A DNA stretch of 64,000 bases from Nereocystis luetkeana. Lineage: Eukaryota > Sar > Phaeophyceae > Laminariales > Laminariaceae. The notes under the pieces are model-generated. The model had not been told where the DNA came from, did no database searches, and was given only the letters and a program-made list of their open reading frames with translations. The DNA is taken from the NCBI GenBank assembly GCA_031213475.1, contig JARUPZ010000014.1, positions 1,860,001 through 1,924,000 on the forward strand, given 5' to 3'. This document shows, piece by piece, positions 24,201 to 33,433 of this stretch. The translations under genes and the position numbers were made by a program. Position 1 is the stretch's first letter, and the number at the start of each line of letters is the position of its first letter.

Positions 24201-27200
24201 TTCAATGAAGGCCACTATCCCTCGATTCGAAGTCAAGGCGACACCGCAAGTCTCTCAAGCAAGTCCATGTTTCCATACGGGTGCACCAAATGTTTCCAGA
24301 GGCTCGTCACTTGAGGAGCTCCAATATACCACAGTAATACCTGGTACTATTATTACACTAAGTCACCACTAAGTCAACCGAAACCTGCCTTTTGATAAAA
24401 AAAGGGCAACCCGAACGATACCATGGCCTGCGTATACAGCGAACAATTGAAAAAAAGGATGGTCCCAGTGACATTGGGTATGTCCTCATCTCAGTAGTCC
24501 TCATCAGGTCGAACAACTTCGGCTAACGAAGCGCCTAACGCTGCACGCATTTGGGTACACCGTACACGTCCACATGTCTGCTTGGTATCATGCCGTACCC
24601 ACTCACCCTGTACGCGGTATTAACGTCGCCCACGTGCTTGCAGTAGCAGATGGTGATAGTCAGCTCGACACCGCCGTCCAAACTTGAAGACGTTTCACCG
24701 CTGCCACCAACGAACCATAAATGACGAAAAAAAGTGCAAAAGCTTGAATCAAGGTATACGAAGTATGTCGGCCGCAGCCACTGTTGTGGGCGGCTCAGCA
24801 ACTGCTGGCCAGGTACTTTATCGTGATTTTCAAGGGCAGCAGAGGATTGTCTGTTAGTGTGTCATATCACCGTCACGTGCTGCATACACTTGGTGCTGCC
24901 AATCACGAGATCAATCGGCAATGTCTGTTATGAAACTAAGTCCAAGTCCATTGTAAAAAACAAACCCAATCCAATCCAATCCAATCAAGTTCCAGTCGAA
25001 TCAAAACCCAATCGAATCCACAAACTCAAACCGGTATTATATCTACTCGCACGAAAAAGCGTCAGGGGGGCGCGACCGTACCGTAGGAAGCAAACACTAA
25101 GGTTCGATATATCGAGAAAATGACACGTACACCCACCGCTGCCATCTGCACGTCACAAGCGAAGCCAGGAGTATTGAAGTTTGAACGTGTCCCAAAAAAA
25201 TAAATAGATGTTATGTACGAGGCGTTTGATCGGCCCAGCTTCGACTAAAAGCTTTAAATATACTTGACTGTAACCCCTGACCCCTACGTAGCGCCTCATA
25301 TCTACAACTCTAACCCTAACACCAACCGCCCGGAAATTTTCTCGGAATGACAATGTAGTGGGGAATTACAGTATATGATGTGGATTATCAAACATTTCGT
25401 CGAACCTGGGCCAAATCGTAGAAACACTACCAGGTACAATTGAGCTGTTCGAGACTTGGCATCACCTCGATAGAATGGTTCAAATACGCTTTTTACTGTA
25501 TAGCCTAATGCGGAGGACAGGCTACGTAGATACCGTCAATCTCCGATCACGCATGCCAACCATGAAGACGCGATAACCAATGTCCGGTCTACGAGACCCG
25601 CCGTCATGGATGGTCTTCACAATCGGTGACGTTCGGGAATGCAAGTGCCCGACGCTTCCAGGGAGAAAAGGTTTCTTCATGAGAACACCCATGCTGCGAG
25701 ACACGAGGGAGGTCTTGTTTAGGCATCTCCTTGCTGCATGCCACGAAAGAAAAGTGCACGTCAAGGTCTCGGCCAGACCCGTCCGAGACCCCGACAAGCT
25801 CGACGACTATCGGAAGAGGTGATTTCAATATTGGCGTCGACGATTTTTTAATATCTCAGAAAATGATAAAGAGAGGCAGCAAATCGTACGCCGTAGCGGC
25901 AGCTGGGGCTAGTCGCCCTGCTGTACCTATGACCACGGCGGCCGCTGAAGCGTCTTCCTCCCCGGGAGCATCTTTCAGCTCAGCCTCGGCCAGCACGACC
26001 CCCCCTGGCCAGAAAGGGAACGCCTGCCCACCGCACCCCAGCCACGCGCCCTGACCCTGCTAAAACCACCAACGTGTTTGACGCAATCGCGGAGGAGACC
26101 GAATCCACTGACGAGAGCGGAGAATCTGGAGCGGAGGATCGCGACTTAGACAGTGGCGGTCGCGGCTGCGAAGGAGCAATGAAGCGGAGGAAGGGGGGAC
26201 CAACAAGACGCCCCCGATCAGCGCAGCGAGGACGACCGAAATAACGGACACCAACTCGGTGGGTTCGGTCTCCCCTGCGATCGCGTCAAACCTGTTGGTA
26301 GCTTTGGCAGGGTCGGGGCGCGTGGCTGGGGTGCGGTGGGTAGGCGTCCCTCGACTCTGTGTGGGCAAGGGTGGTCGTCGGCAGGACGACAGCGCCCGAC
26401 CCAATGGGGGTCAGCTGTAACCATTGTGGCTAACGCTGACGGGACCCCCCGGTTCTTTATCGAGTATCGGTCAACCATCTCCAGAAATATTGTGCGAAAA
26501 CCATGGCGGATGCCTGATATGAACGCGCATACACTGTAGCGACATTTATCACCATCTGCGACGTGCAAATTGCTTACCGTCGAATACCGGTTGCAGAACC
26601 TGAAGAAGACAAAACCACCAACCTAACCCTCTATAACCCCAATCCCGACCGCTTGGGAGATTTGTCGGATTCAAATGGGTAGATGTGATTAGGAGATGTG
26701 GGGACTATCTATCAACCACTTTGTCCAAGCTAGGCCAAGTCCCAGACGGTACTGGAGGATTATTTACTACATACGCCGAGTTTCTGACAAAAAGGTTGGC
26801 ATATGCTTAATTTAACCCCTTGACCTATGGAACCAGAGCTTCGAGAAGCCCGGATATTTTTTTCCGAAGGAAGATGTAATCACGGAGTTACTAGAACATA
26901 CGGGATGTATATCCTTCATGAGACCATGTAACACGCATGATACGCGCGATCAAAGTACCACCATCTCGGAAAGCCTGGATTATTTTTCGGAATCAAGATG
27001 TAATCAGGAGTTACTATTCATGTCAAGAAAGTACGTTTGAATGGTGTGAATTATCAACCATTTCGTCGAAGCTGGGCCGAAGTGGTAAACACTACTTCGT
27101 ACTGGGAAAAAAAATCACAACGATTGTCCTAAACACTCCTGAAACAAAAATCACATCGATCGCGACAGAAACAAAAACCGAGACAATGTTGGGCGTGCAC

Positions 27201-30200
27201 GATGAGAATCGAGCGTCGGATCGACTCGACATTTTAGGCACGTAGTAGACAATTTTAGCGGGGACTATTATTAATAACTCATTAGCCCTGTCGGGGGGCT
27301 TGAGCAAGGAGAAAGTGGATACACCATAGGGACTGAAGAAGATTGCAGCATCGGCCCACCGCTTGATTGAGGAATGCTTCATTTTGGTGTCCAAACTACA
27401 CTGGAAGGAGTCGTGCCCAAAATACATGGCCCCGCTGAAACTGCTCCGCGCTCACACTGACTACTACCGTCACTAGTCACCAAAAACGGTTCGGTAATAC
27501 CAAAATTTAAAAAAGGAAACCAGGCTTTTGAAGTTTTGGTAAAATTTCTCTGGGTTCCCCACTAATAAAATTGGGAGCGAGGCAAGGCGGGCTCAAAAAC
27601 AACAGAAGCCTTTTATAGTGAGAGGTCTTATCGAGTACCGAGTGGATATTACAATTTGTTAGCAACGATCTTTAGGGGAAGAGTTGTCTTCAAATTGATA
27701 AACCTGTGGTCCGCCCTCCGGAATCGTGGTCCGTGTTCGGAGTGATATCGCAATTTTCTCGCTAGATGCGAAAGCGGCGCGGCCGCGTTCCTCGCCCGTT
27801 TCTGGTCCGGTTTGGATCCGGTTCGGCGTCAGGGTAAGGGTTGGGGTTTGGTGGGGGTTGGGTTTCTCGTCTTTTATCACCTATGGACCTTTTTTGGGAA
27901 GAACGTGGAACGGCACAGTACGAGCACCGATATACAGCCCGCATGTCTTACATATTCATACTTCCCCTGCACTTCGGACACATACATCCCCCCATCAGTA
28001 CATGTACCCATAAATTAAGTGTGTACCAGGTATGTGTGTAATGTAACACGCAACATAGCAAATATAGCACACCAATTCCCTGGGACGAAGTTCGGAGTCG
28101 ATTTGACGCGAGCCAAGATAGGTGTGCATAGCACTTATTAGGCGGGAAAACGTTTTCTTCTGGTTGACGGGGAGACGCTTACAACCCAAAATCGTCGGAA
28201 TTTCACTCGTGTGTTACAATGTTTTCGTTGTACTCTCATTATTTGGCCATCGGAACGCTCATCGGGTAGCACTTACTTTTCCCCTCCAAAATACAAATTT
28301 TACTGACTGGTATTAGCTAAAGATCCTGAGGTGAAAAGCTAAGCCTCGGAAAAAGAATGGTGCACTTCTACCACATCATGCGTCATTTCCTTCACAACAA
28401 GGTGGCCAGACAAAACCACAATGGTGGCTTTGGAGAAATCTCGACGATATGCGCCCGTACGCGCATCGCCCCCCGGTGTTTGCACTCTCCCTGTTGTCGA
28501 GAAACTTAGGTAGCGTACAAATTCGCCCTGGCATAATAGGCATCTTGCGTGATACCTGATCTCTGGTATAGGGGACCCCCGCAGCCTACGGCCGGGCTGC
28601 TTCGTATGACGGATGCTGTAATCGGCACTGCTTTTTTACACGTTTTTCCGTGGAAAGATATAATGGGTTCAATAGGCTGTTCATGTCGGTGTGGGGGGGG
28701 GGGGGGGGGGAGGGGGCACACTCGGCCCCGTTGCCCATGAAAATAATTACGCACCGCGCACCGCGGACAGACCATCGATCTCCACTTCACGATCTCAAGG
28801 TTTCACGGCAGATAGATTCCTGCTCCGTATACAATCTACGTAGCTCACGTTGCAGGTGGGAACCGTATCGTAACATGTTTCATAGGTTGGATCTCTACGA
28901 TACAGATCCTGCACACCATCTCATAACGGCAGGCTAGGATCTAGATGATATATCGGTAGATGATCTACAGTAGAAGATCTATCTGCAGATCATCTTTCCG
29001 ACGTGTGAAGGAATAGCAACCAAGGACAAACTTTAACGATACCAAGGGATGCCGCTCCTACCACAACTTATCGTTGATGAAAAAGGAACGCCGACCAACG
29101 ACAATAACGATTCCCACTATTAACTGACGAGGGCCAAACATCTAGGCCTAGCAGAGCGGCGCGGTCTTTCTCAAACTCTTTGGCGTTACTGCTTGTGTTC
29201 CCGGAATGTTTCTGATTATATAGAGTGAGGGCCAAACATACAACTAGCGAAGCGCACGCGGTGATTTTTAAGCCCCAGGCACTACTACTGGTGCCCCCGT
29301 CATTCCCTTTACATATTCGGGGGGACCACAATAAACAAGACCTAGGGTATACACAAAAAAATCATATCTGACTATTTTTACAAACAACATTTGGTTATAT
29401 TTACACTATGGTCCCCCGTAATAGTATAAGGCCAAAAATACACCTAGCGGAGGAACGTGGGCCGCACGGTGCTTCGTGAGGACCCACACATACGCCTAGC
29501 GAAGAGACGAGAGTAGAGGGTGGTTTCTCCCCGACACGAGAGAGAACTGCGAGAAATCTTCCCCGATCAAAGGCAACGAGCGATCAAACCAAGCCGAAAA
29601 ATAAATGTCGGAAACTCAGAAGACTGAATGCAACGGAGCAAAAGCAGCTGCGTCATCAAAACACCCACCCACTACCGTCATGGAAAAGCCAAGTCAACTG
29701 TGTCCCCGGCATGTGTAGCGACGGGGGGGGGGGGGGCAGGAAGCGCCTAGGCGGGGGGGACGAATGAAGTACCGTGAAACACGTGTGATAAGATAACCCA
29801 CGGGTGATAAGGAAACACACGGGTGATAAGATAACACACGGGTTGTAAGATAACACACGGGTGATAAGATAGCACACGGGCGATCAAATATAACACACGG
29901 TTCACCACATGGCACACCCCCTATATGTTCCTAGGTGGTGCTCTCCAAAATGAGCGGGTCACACAATGAAAACGGTGCCTGTGGGAATCTCGTCGGGACA
30001 CTTCCATAACAGACAGATGCATCGCTCTGCTTGTGCACTCGCCCCGCTGTCCAGATAATTAACTGGGAACGTCGCCCGAAGGAGAGGGGGTATGCTGCGC
30101 ATCAAAGGAGTTACCCCCCGATACACGGCAAGCAGAAAATAGTTGGACGCACGCACTGAAGAGTAACACGAAGCAGTCGCACCATCCAACACATACACAG

Positions 30201-31161
30201 CACCGTGGAGAGACATATTTCAGAGGTGTCTTTGGTCTGGGGTAACCGGTAACCAATCCAGGTACAGGTAGAAGCTAGCCGGGACTGGACCAGGGGGTAC
30301 ATTACGGCAAATGTTATTCCGCCTTAATGCCGTACCCCCCGCAACTTTTGCGCAATACCCTACTAATACTAATATTAATACCAAAATTGGGCAACACACC
30401 CAGGTGCTGTAGTCCAGTAGCCTGTAGTATATAGCGCCAAACGCCTTACATACCCTGTTTACGCGGGTTTTTACTCGAGCAGAGGGTAAAAAAGGTTACA
30501 CGTTAACAACGGGTGCACAGATTTTGACCATATACCCGGGTAGCAGGGTCGAGTAGCCTGCAGTATGCTAAGAGATGGTGCCATATCATCACTGACGCCC
30601 TGCTCGCCCGGGTGTCTACACGGGTAGAACGGGGTGCAACCTGCTACCGCATGCAACACAGACCCCGAACACCAAACACGCTTCTTTATTACGTCGTCAT
30701 ACTAGGTACGATATTTTGGATAGTATAGCCCCGAGAATGAAATACTCTTGGCATTGACCCTAGTGTCATACCCGCGAGCCTGCCTACCCCACCCACGCAA
30801 ACCGCAGGAAGGCGCCAGCCCTACCCAAACACGCCATCGGCAATCTCACTCAGCCGAGCGTAACTCCGCCTCCTCGAGCATACCGGTGTCCTATCTAGCA
30901 TACCACACACCTGTAGCAGTCGGCAGGCTGGTCAATATCTACCCCCGTGCAGTCGGCCGACGACATGTCAACTACGTCGTCGTCCCTCTCGATCAAATCG
31001 ACGCCGCTGAGCTCATACAGCGTGTCCCCCACCGCAATTATCGACGACCCGCAGGTCGTCTCCAAAACCCCGGAATACCCTCCGTTGACGGAAGCGACCT
31101 GGAGAGAATAGACGGCCAGTGACAGCGAAAGCGACCGTAGAGGCAGACGGTTAGGTTTCAT
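15041..31161 (-). CDS. Seven-exon gene: secreted, anchored Pro/Thr-rich surface protein (584 aa)
   Basis: I assembled this gene from seven minus-strand exons: 31161-30911, 24700-24607, 22764-22651, 21941-21137, 18920-18771, 17304-17155 and 15231-15041. Every junction uses GT-AG sites and the phases match at all six joins. The total is 1755 nt, 584 codons plus TAA. The order is: signal peptide (about residues 1-24, hydrophobic core LSLSLAVYSLQVAS); a Cys-containing ectodomain (about 25-192); a Pro/Thr/Ala/Val linker built of PTPAPV-like units (about 193-421); two Cys-rich exons (422-521); a Ser/Thr/Ala stalk; and a hydrophobic tail (about 562-584) ending in FLPIFSK without a basic cytoplasmic segment, as in GPI-anchored proteins. 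I recognise no named family. Comparable PT-rich linkers are common in algal and oomycete surface proteins. The model predicts a cell-surface or wall glycoprotein. Extra phase-compatible exons inside the 6.2-kb first intron cannot be excluded. Confidence 0.7.
15460..15640. repeat. GATC-rich dispersed repeat (family X), diverged copy
   Basis: Degenerate CGCTGAGTGGGACCTG, CCTTGCGCAACATCTCATAA and CTACTGTAGATCTATC blocks match the better copies at 18340, 28770, 32860 and 34690. Confidence 0.4.
16190..16345. repeat. CCCGACCCGA-type array
   Basis: Inverted blocks (CGGGTCGGGTTGG on the left, CCCGACCCGACCCGACCCG on the right) flank AATTTCAAATTATC. A similar structure lies at 31255-31425. They resemble clustered subterminal repeats of small non-autonomous DNA elements. 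Confidence 0.45.
16745..17050 (-). mobile_element. tRNA-derived SINE, family B, antisense in intron 6
   Basis: The minus strand shows GGTGGCTTAGTAGGTGG (A-box-like), then GGTGGGTTCAAGTCTGACC (B box), then the CACCTGTGACCACGGCCTG body segment. Same orientation as the host gene. Confidence 0.55.
17155..17304 (-). CDS. Exon 6: Cys-rich module 2
   Basis: 150 nt, phase 1 to 1, the same length and phase as exon 5. It follows an excellent pyrimidine-rich TTCCAG acceptor and ends at GTGAGT. Cysteines occur as EACRLCL and VCPCCV, a CxxC...CxCC arrangement able to form disulphides or bind metal. NTT gives a candidate N-glycosylation site. Confidence 0.65.
17305..18770 (-). other. Intron 5 of the surface-protein gene
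   Basis: It contains a decayed GGCAGTAGGGTCGAA tandem (17340-17490) that keeps the frame upstream of exon 6 open, an A21 run near 17915-17935, CTATTAATAG motifs at 17631 and 17970, and a family X copy (18340-18690). Confidence 0.45.
18340..18690. repeat. GATC-rich dispersed repeat (family X)
   Basis: It starts with ACAGATCATCTACAGATCAT tandems, then TTGCCGGGTGGGAGCCCTGC, TTTCCTGGGTTGGATCTG and GACCCTGCACATCGCACGAG. The block order is shared with 28770-29010, 32860-33090 and 34690-35250. Confidence 0.55.
18771..18920 (-). CDS. Exon 5: Cys-rich module 1
   Basis: 150 nt, phase 1 in and phase 1 out, between an ATCAAG acceptor (weak pyrimidine tract) and a GTAAAG donor. Cysteines lie in GHECDL, DASCTA, DPVCNT and EPGCRG, with a possible N-glycosylation site NTT. 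This reading frame is not the longest ORF here, but it has the highest third-position G/C and is the only one compatible with its neighbours. Confidence 0.6.
19583..19687 (-). mobile_element. MITE-1 copy 3
   Basis: 105 bp, ends TTACGGGGGACCATAG and CTATGGTCCCCCGTAA. The flanks GCTATCGCTA / TAGCG extend the inverted symmetry. Lies in intron 4. Confidence 0.85.
20144..20287 (+). CDS. Short coding-like ORF in intron 4 (uncertain)
   Basis: A 47-residue frame begins at an ATG in a good start context (CAACGATGGCC) and reads MADTAAMLWAVSPDGGTGAA, with G/C-leaning third positions. It lies opposite the host gene. No homology is recognised, and an isolated exon or chance frame is equally possible. Confidence 0.15.
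   Translation: MADTAAMLWAVSPDGGTGAAVSPSTVRSEFQVQVQSASSATSVTGAR
21137..21941 (-). CDS. Exon 4: end of ectodomain and Pro/Thr-rich linker
   Basis: 805 nt. The acceptor GGCCAG is preceded by a run of about 22 C (seen as G on the plus strand, from about 21949). The exon opens with GSTYYYDFELAIPGDD and ends the folded part at FMCGE. It then runs through roughly 230 residues of imperfect PTPAPV / EPEPTPAPV / PPTPGPV units, a probable O-glycosylated stalk. It ends TCA G at a GTGTGT donor. Without splicing, a TGA would follow two codons later (21129), so a truncated isoform is possible. Confidence 0.7.
21949..21971. repeat. G/C homopolymer at the intron 3 acceptor
   Basis: About 22 G on the plus strand. 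On the gene's strand it forms an all-C pyrimidine tract just before the GGCCAG acceptor of exon 4. Confidence 0.7.
22536..22556 (+). repeat. (GACA)n microsatellite
   Basis: Five to six GACA units, in intron 3. Confidence 0.7.
22651..22764 (-). CDS. Exon 3 of the surface-protein gene
   Basis: 114 nt, exactly 38 codons, phase 0 to 0, between a TTCCAG acceptor and a GTAAGT donor. It encodes an alternating hydrophobic and acidic stretch (ANLIVVPDDELHICFDFDY) that looks like beta strands of a small extracellular domain. Confidence 0.65.
22971..23032. repeat. 22-bp-arm hairpin
   Basis: CTTTAGACGACTAGTTGGCTGG (split over 22971-22992) pairs with 23011-23032 at 21 of 22 positions around an 18-base loop. 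It is followed at 23055-23150 by a very GC-rich segment of GGAGGCGCCTCC-like palindromes. Confidence 0.6.
23450..23625 (+). other. Coding-like segment inside intron 2, strand ambiguous
   Basis: A plus-strand frame (FNTVLACCQAGLSAAGTFGL, then AIGTGTVDGDGLERHELQ) has high third-position G/C and ends at a stop near 23627. The minus strand also has an open, plausible frame (LLQLMALQPIAIDRAGADGK), with a phase-0 CAG acceptor compatible with an extra exon between exons 2 and 3 but no good donor. I cannot decide between an antisense exon, an alternative exon and a captured fragment. Confidence 0.25.
24607..24700 (-). CDS. Exon 2 of the surface-protein gene
   Basis: 94 nt. It follows a GGCAG acceptor and ends at a strong GTGAGT donor. 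It supplies 1 nt to finish the codon left open by exon 1 and ends in phase 0. It encodes GETSSSLDGG, then VELTITICYCKHV, adding two cysteines to the ectodomain. Confidence 0.65.
25580..25822 (+). other. Coding-like ORF, 80 codons, unassigned
   Basis: The plus-strand frame from ATG 25580 reads PSWMVFTIGDVRECKCPTLP, then HLLAACHERKVHVKVSARPV, ending at TGA. Cysteine, basic and hydrophobic spacing and third-position G/C look protein-like. It lies in intron 1 of the minus-strand gene beside the inverted duplication at 26017-26349, so both may belong to one decayed element. Confidence 0.3.
26017..26349. repeat. Inverted duplication of a coding-like segment
   Basis: 26017-26108 and 26255-26349 are inverted copies, at about 85-90 percent by eye. 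Each reads as THRTPATRPDPAK followed by TN-FDAIA-ETE (plus strand left, minus strand right), so the conserved thing is a protein-coding frame. The spacer encodes an acidic then basic stretch on the plus strand (GAEDRDLDSG, KRRKGG). Confidence 0.5.
27246..28760. other. Gene-free stretch of intron 1
   Basis: It contains GGGTTGGGGTTTGG-type sequence near 27840, ACCAGGTA at 28023 and a G run at 28689-28709. Nothing coding is supported. Confidence 0.35.
28770..29010. repeat. GATC-rich dispersed repeat (family X)
   Basis: Blocks CTCACGTTGCAGGTGGGAAC, ATAGGTTGGATCTCTACGAT, GATCCTGCACACCATCTCAT and CTACAGTAGAAGATCTATC, in the same order as at 18340-18690. Confidence 0.55.
29316..29421 (-). mobile_element. 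MITE-1 copy 4 (diverged left end)
   Basis: Ends TTCGGGGGGACCA and GGTCCCCCGTAA; A/T-rich core as in the family. Confidence 0.75.
29778..29905. repeat. About 19-bp tandem array, six units
   Basis: Units of ACACGGGTGATAAGATAAC with small changes. The Cys/Leu/Ser-rich frame on the minus strand is a by-product. Confidence 0.7.
30911..31161 (-). CDS. Exon 1: signal peptide and start of ectodomain
   Basis: The first ATG (31161) opens MKPNRLPLRS followed by a hydrophobic run and a plausible signal-peptidase site near VAS-VNG. Cysteines follow in the contexts TTCGSS, SADCTG and ADCYR. The exon ends with TAC AG before a GTGTGT donor, leaving 2 nt. Directly upstream of the ATG is a T-rich tract ending in TTAG, so a 5'UTR intron ending two bases before the ATG is possible. 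Confidence 0.65.
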
Positions 31162-31254
31162 TTCTAACGAACGCAACAGAAAAAAAAACAAAATCACGAT
31201 TCGTGACGTGTGTACTACTGTAAGTTCAGGGCTGTTCGCAGGTCATAACTCGAC

Positions 31255-31425
31255 CTTCCGCGGGTCGGGTCAGAAGGTCTTCACAATACCAAAGTCGGGT
31301 CGGGCGAGGTCGGATCGGGTCGGGTCGTAAAGTCTTGAAAATCTGACGGGTCGGGTCGGGGTCAGGTTAGGTGTGTTGACCTGGCCCGAGCCGACCCGAG
31401 CCGACCCGGCCCGATCCGCGAGTTC
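31255..31425. repeat. GGGTCGGGTC-type array
   Basis: GTCGGGTCGGGCGAGGTCGG and GACGGGTCGGGTCGGGG on the left, CCGAGCCGACCCGAGCCGAC on the right, with an AGTCTTGAAAATCTGACGGG centre. Same construction as 16190-16345. It lies just upstream of the surface-protein gene start. Confidence 0.45.
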
Positions 31426-31547
31426 TAACCCCCACCAATAAACGGCCGTGTGTGGAGGCGGTTTGGATTGGAGATGCGTCACTTCATGGCACGAATGTAA
31501 CCAACTTTTCCACCCAATCAACACTCTTGACGGTAGTATAGGTACTA

Positions 31548-31652
31548 TTACGGGGGGCCATAGTTAACAGGACCAAATATTGTTAGTAAAAATGGTTAAA
31601 TATATAGTTTTTTATGTACACCATAGGTCCTGTTAACTAGGGTCCCCCGAAA
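31548..31652 (+). mobile_element. MITE-1 copy 5
   Basis: 105 bp, ends TTACGGGGGGCCATAGTTAA and TTAACTAGGGTCCCCCGAAA. Confidence 0.8.
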
Positions 31653-31884
31653 TACCAGGTATATGATATAATTCACTTTTCATCTCTAACACAGCGTGCA
31701 TCAACCTCCATCGTCGAACAAGTTTGGTAGGGTCTACTGCGAGACTAGAAATATTACATTTCAACCCTATTCATGATAGGATTGCACAATGCACATCCCC
31801 TTGTGAGAACATATCGTATTACTTTGGAACTAGACTTCAGCGGGTTTAGGTACATGTTCAGTGCACTATTGGCAGTACAAGTGA

Positions 31885-32010
31885 TGACGAAGGCAGGAAC
31901 CGGGAGGGGGGAGGAGAGCCTGCTGTGTGACTCCGGATCTGAGTTACGGCTAGGAGGGAGAGAGAAAAGAAGGGCAAAGAAGATAACTGGGAAAAAACGG
32001 AGAAGAAAAA
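31885..32010 (+). mobile_element. SINE-A fragment, 5'-truncated
   Basis: It matches the 3' half of SINE-A (GGAGAGCCTGCTGTGTGACT, GATCTGAGTTACG) and ends in the GATAACTGGG-A-rich tail. Confidence 0.55.
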
Positions 32011-32040
32011 ACTGCACTACTGCTGTAGTAAAAGCGTTGA

Positions 32041-32127
32041 CCCTTCAAGGGCTGCCGTCCCGTTTTGGGAAAACCAGTTATAATTCAAGTTGCTTGTCCC
32101 CAAGAGGGGACAGTCCCAAAAGGGGGT
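32041..32127. mobile_element. MITE-2 (piggyBac-like) copy a, diverged
   Basis: CCCTTCAAGGGCTGCCGTCC...GGGACAGTCCCAAAAGGGGG, preceded by TTGA. Confidence 0.5.
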
Positions 32128-32246
32128 CTTTTCTTCTTCGGTCGCCAAGACCTCTCGTGACCGTAACACACTAAAATAGGTTTTGTATTCCTGGGAGTTG
32201 GCTGGCTAGACAACACCGTATACCTGGTATATACAAAATCACGCTG

Positions 32247-32352
32247 TCACGGGGGGCCATATTAAACAGAACCTACGGTACATACAAAAATCTATATATT
32301 TCTCTATTTTTACTATAAATAATATGGTCCTATTTACTATGGTCCTCCGTAA
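32247..32352 (-). mobile_element. MITE-1 copy 6
   Basis: Ends TCACGGGGGGCCAT and ATGGTCCTCCGTAA; outer flanks GCTGTC and GACAGC form a further inverted match. Confidence 0.75.
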
Positions 32353-32591
32353 TAGCGACAGCACACACCAGCTCCGGCTAGAAAACTGCGGGCACGAAAT
32401 GTCTTCCTCTCTAAGACTAAAAACACAATCGCTAGGTAACAACCTACACTTACAACTTACAGCAGATAGATGCGTGCGGCAAATTCGCAGGGTCCTACTT
32501 TACGTATTTGTGTCTACGAGGCTGGCGCGTTCATGGCTCGATGCGTAAGTCGGATAGGCGGCTTAAAGCACCCGTCAAGGAATAATAACTA

Positions 32592-32702
32592 TTACGGGGG
32601 TCCGTAGTTAATAGGACCAAATATTGTTAGTAAAAATGGGTAAATATATACCGGTAGGTTTTTATGTATACCATAGGTCCTATTAACTATGGTCCCCCGT
32701 AC
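32592..32702 (+). mobile_element. MITE-1 copy 7
   Basis: Ends TTACGGGGGTCCGTAGTTAA and TTAACTATGGTCCCCCGTAC; carries a short CCGGTA insertion in the core. Confidence 0.8.
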
Positions 32703-32859
32703 TAGTAACTGCCCCCGTGACACCCACCCAATGCATGCCTTGCGAGCACCCCTACTATCAGCTGATGAATATTATAGATATATACGGTGACGTTGGTCGC
32801 CATCGGCGGTGCCATCTGACGAACCAACCACGCCCATTTCATGGAGAGTTTTTCAGATA

Positions 32860-33090
32860 AATTCCTGGTCTGAATGATCTGTATGATCTATAGCCCGTGT
32901 TGCCGGGTGGGAGCTGTGCTATTGATCTGAACATACAGACCCCGCAAAACAGAAGATAGCATAACCGCAGATAGAGGATCTACGTGATGGGTATCGTAGA
33001 TCGTGATCTGCCCAGCGCGTGCAACGTTCAGCGCGTGTCCGAATTCTTCCAAGAGAGACACTGCGCGTACTTCACATGACCAGTACACGG
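32860..33090. repeat. GATC-rich dispersed repeat (family X)
   Basis: GTGTTGCCGGGTGGGAGCTG, GACCCCGCAAAACAGAAGAT and GATCGTGATCTGCCC blocks. Confidence 0.5.
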
Positions 33091-33142
33091 CAACAGTTTC
33101 AACTTACTGCTTCCATTTCCCTTTCACCCCTTTCAGATTCTA

Positions 33143-33248
33143 ATACGGGCGGACCATAGTTAATAGGACCTACGGTACACACAAAAAACAATATATGATC
33201 ATATTTTTACTATCAATACTTGGTCCTATATACTATGGTCCCCCGTAA
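33143..33248 (-). mobile_element. MITE-1 copy 8
   Basis: Ends ATACGGGCGGACCATAGTTA and TATACTATGGTCCCCCGTAA. Confidence 0.75.
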
Positions 33249-33259
33249 AAATAGTACAG

Positions 33260-33429
33260 TATCGCAGTCCCCTATTGGGGACAAGCTACCTAGCAATAGA
33301 GTGGTTTATCCCCAAAGAGGGAGTGCAGCTTTTGCCTTGACCCTTTTAGGACTGCAGTCCCGTTTTGGGGGAAAATTACTTAGAATTTGAGTGGGTTGTC
33401 CCCAAAACGGGACTGCGGTTCTAAAGGGG
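33260..33429. mobile_element. MITE-2 copy b beside a decayed second copy
   Basis: 33341-33429 runs CCCTTTTAGGACTGCAGTCC to GGGACTGCGGTTCTAAAGGG and is followed by TTAA (33430-33433). 33260-33335 is a degraded copy in tandem. Confidence 0.65.
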
Positions 33430-33433
33430 TTAA

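Larger units (their letters stand above)
24701..30910 (-). other. Intron 1 of the surface-protein gene (6.2 kb)
   Basis: It contains a (CCAAT)n run near 24965, a coding-like segment on the plus strand (25580-25822), an inverted duplication of a coding-like segment (26017-26349), a GATC-rich repeat (28770-29010), a MITE (29316-29421) and a 19-bp tandem array (29778-29905). Nothing in it gives a phase-compatible minus-strand exon that I could confirm. Confidence 0.45.

Noticed and set aside
29770-29905. CRISPR-like array (short repeated units)
   Set aside because: Units are contiguous 19-bp tandem repeats with no unique spacers, in eukaryotic intronic DNA.
30748-31122. 124-codon plus-strand ORF
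   Set aside because: Antisense to exon 1 of the surface-protein gene, whose minus-strand frame has a signal peptide and a phase-compatible donor.
31161-31197. Upstream extension of exon 1 (frame open to about 31197)
   Set aside because: The extension has no ATG, is a T-rich tract ending in TTAG, and the following ATG gives a good signal peptide.
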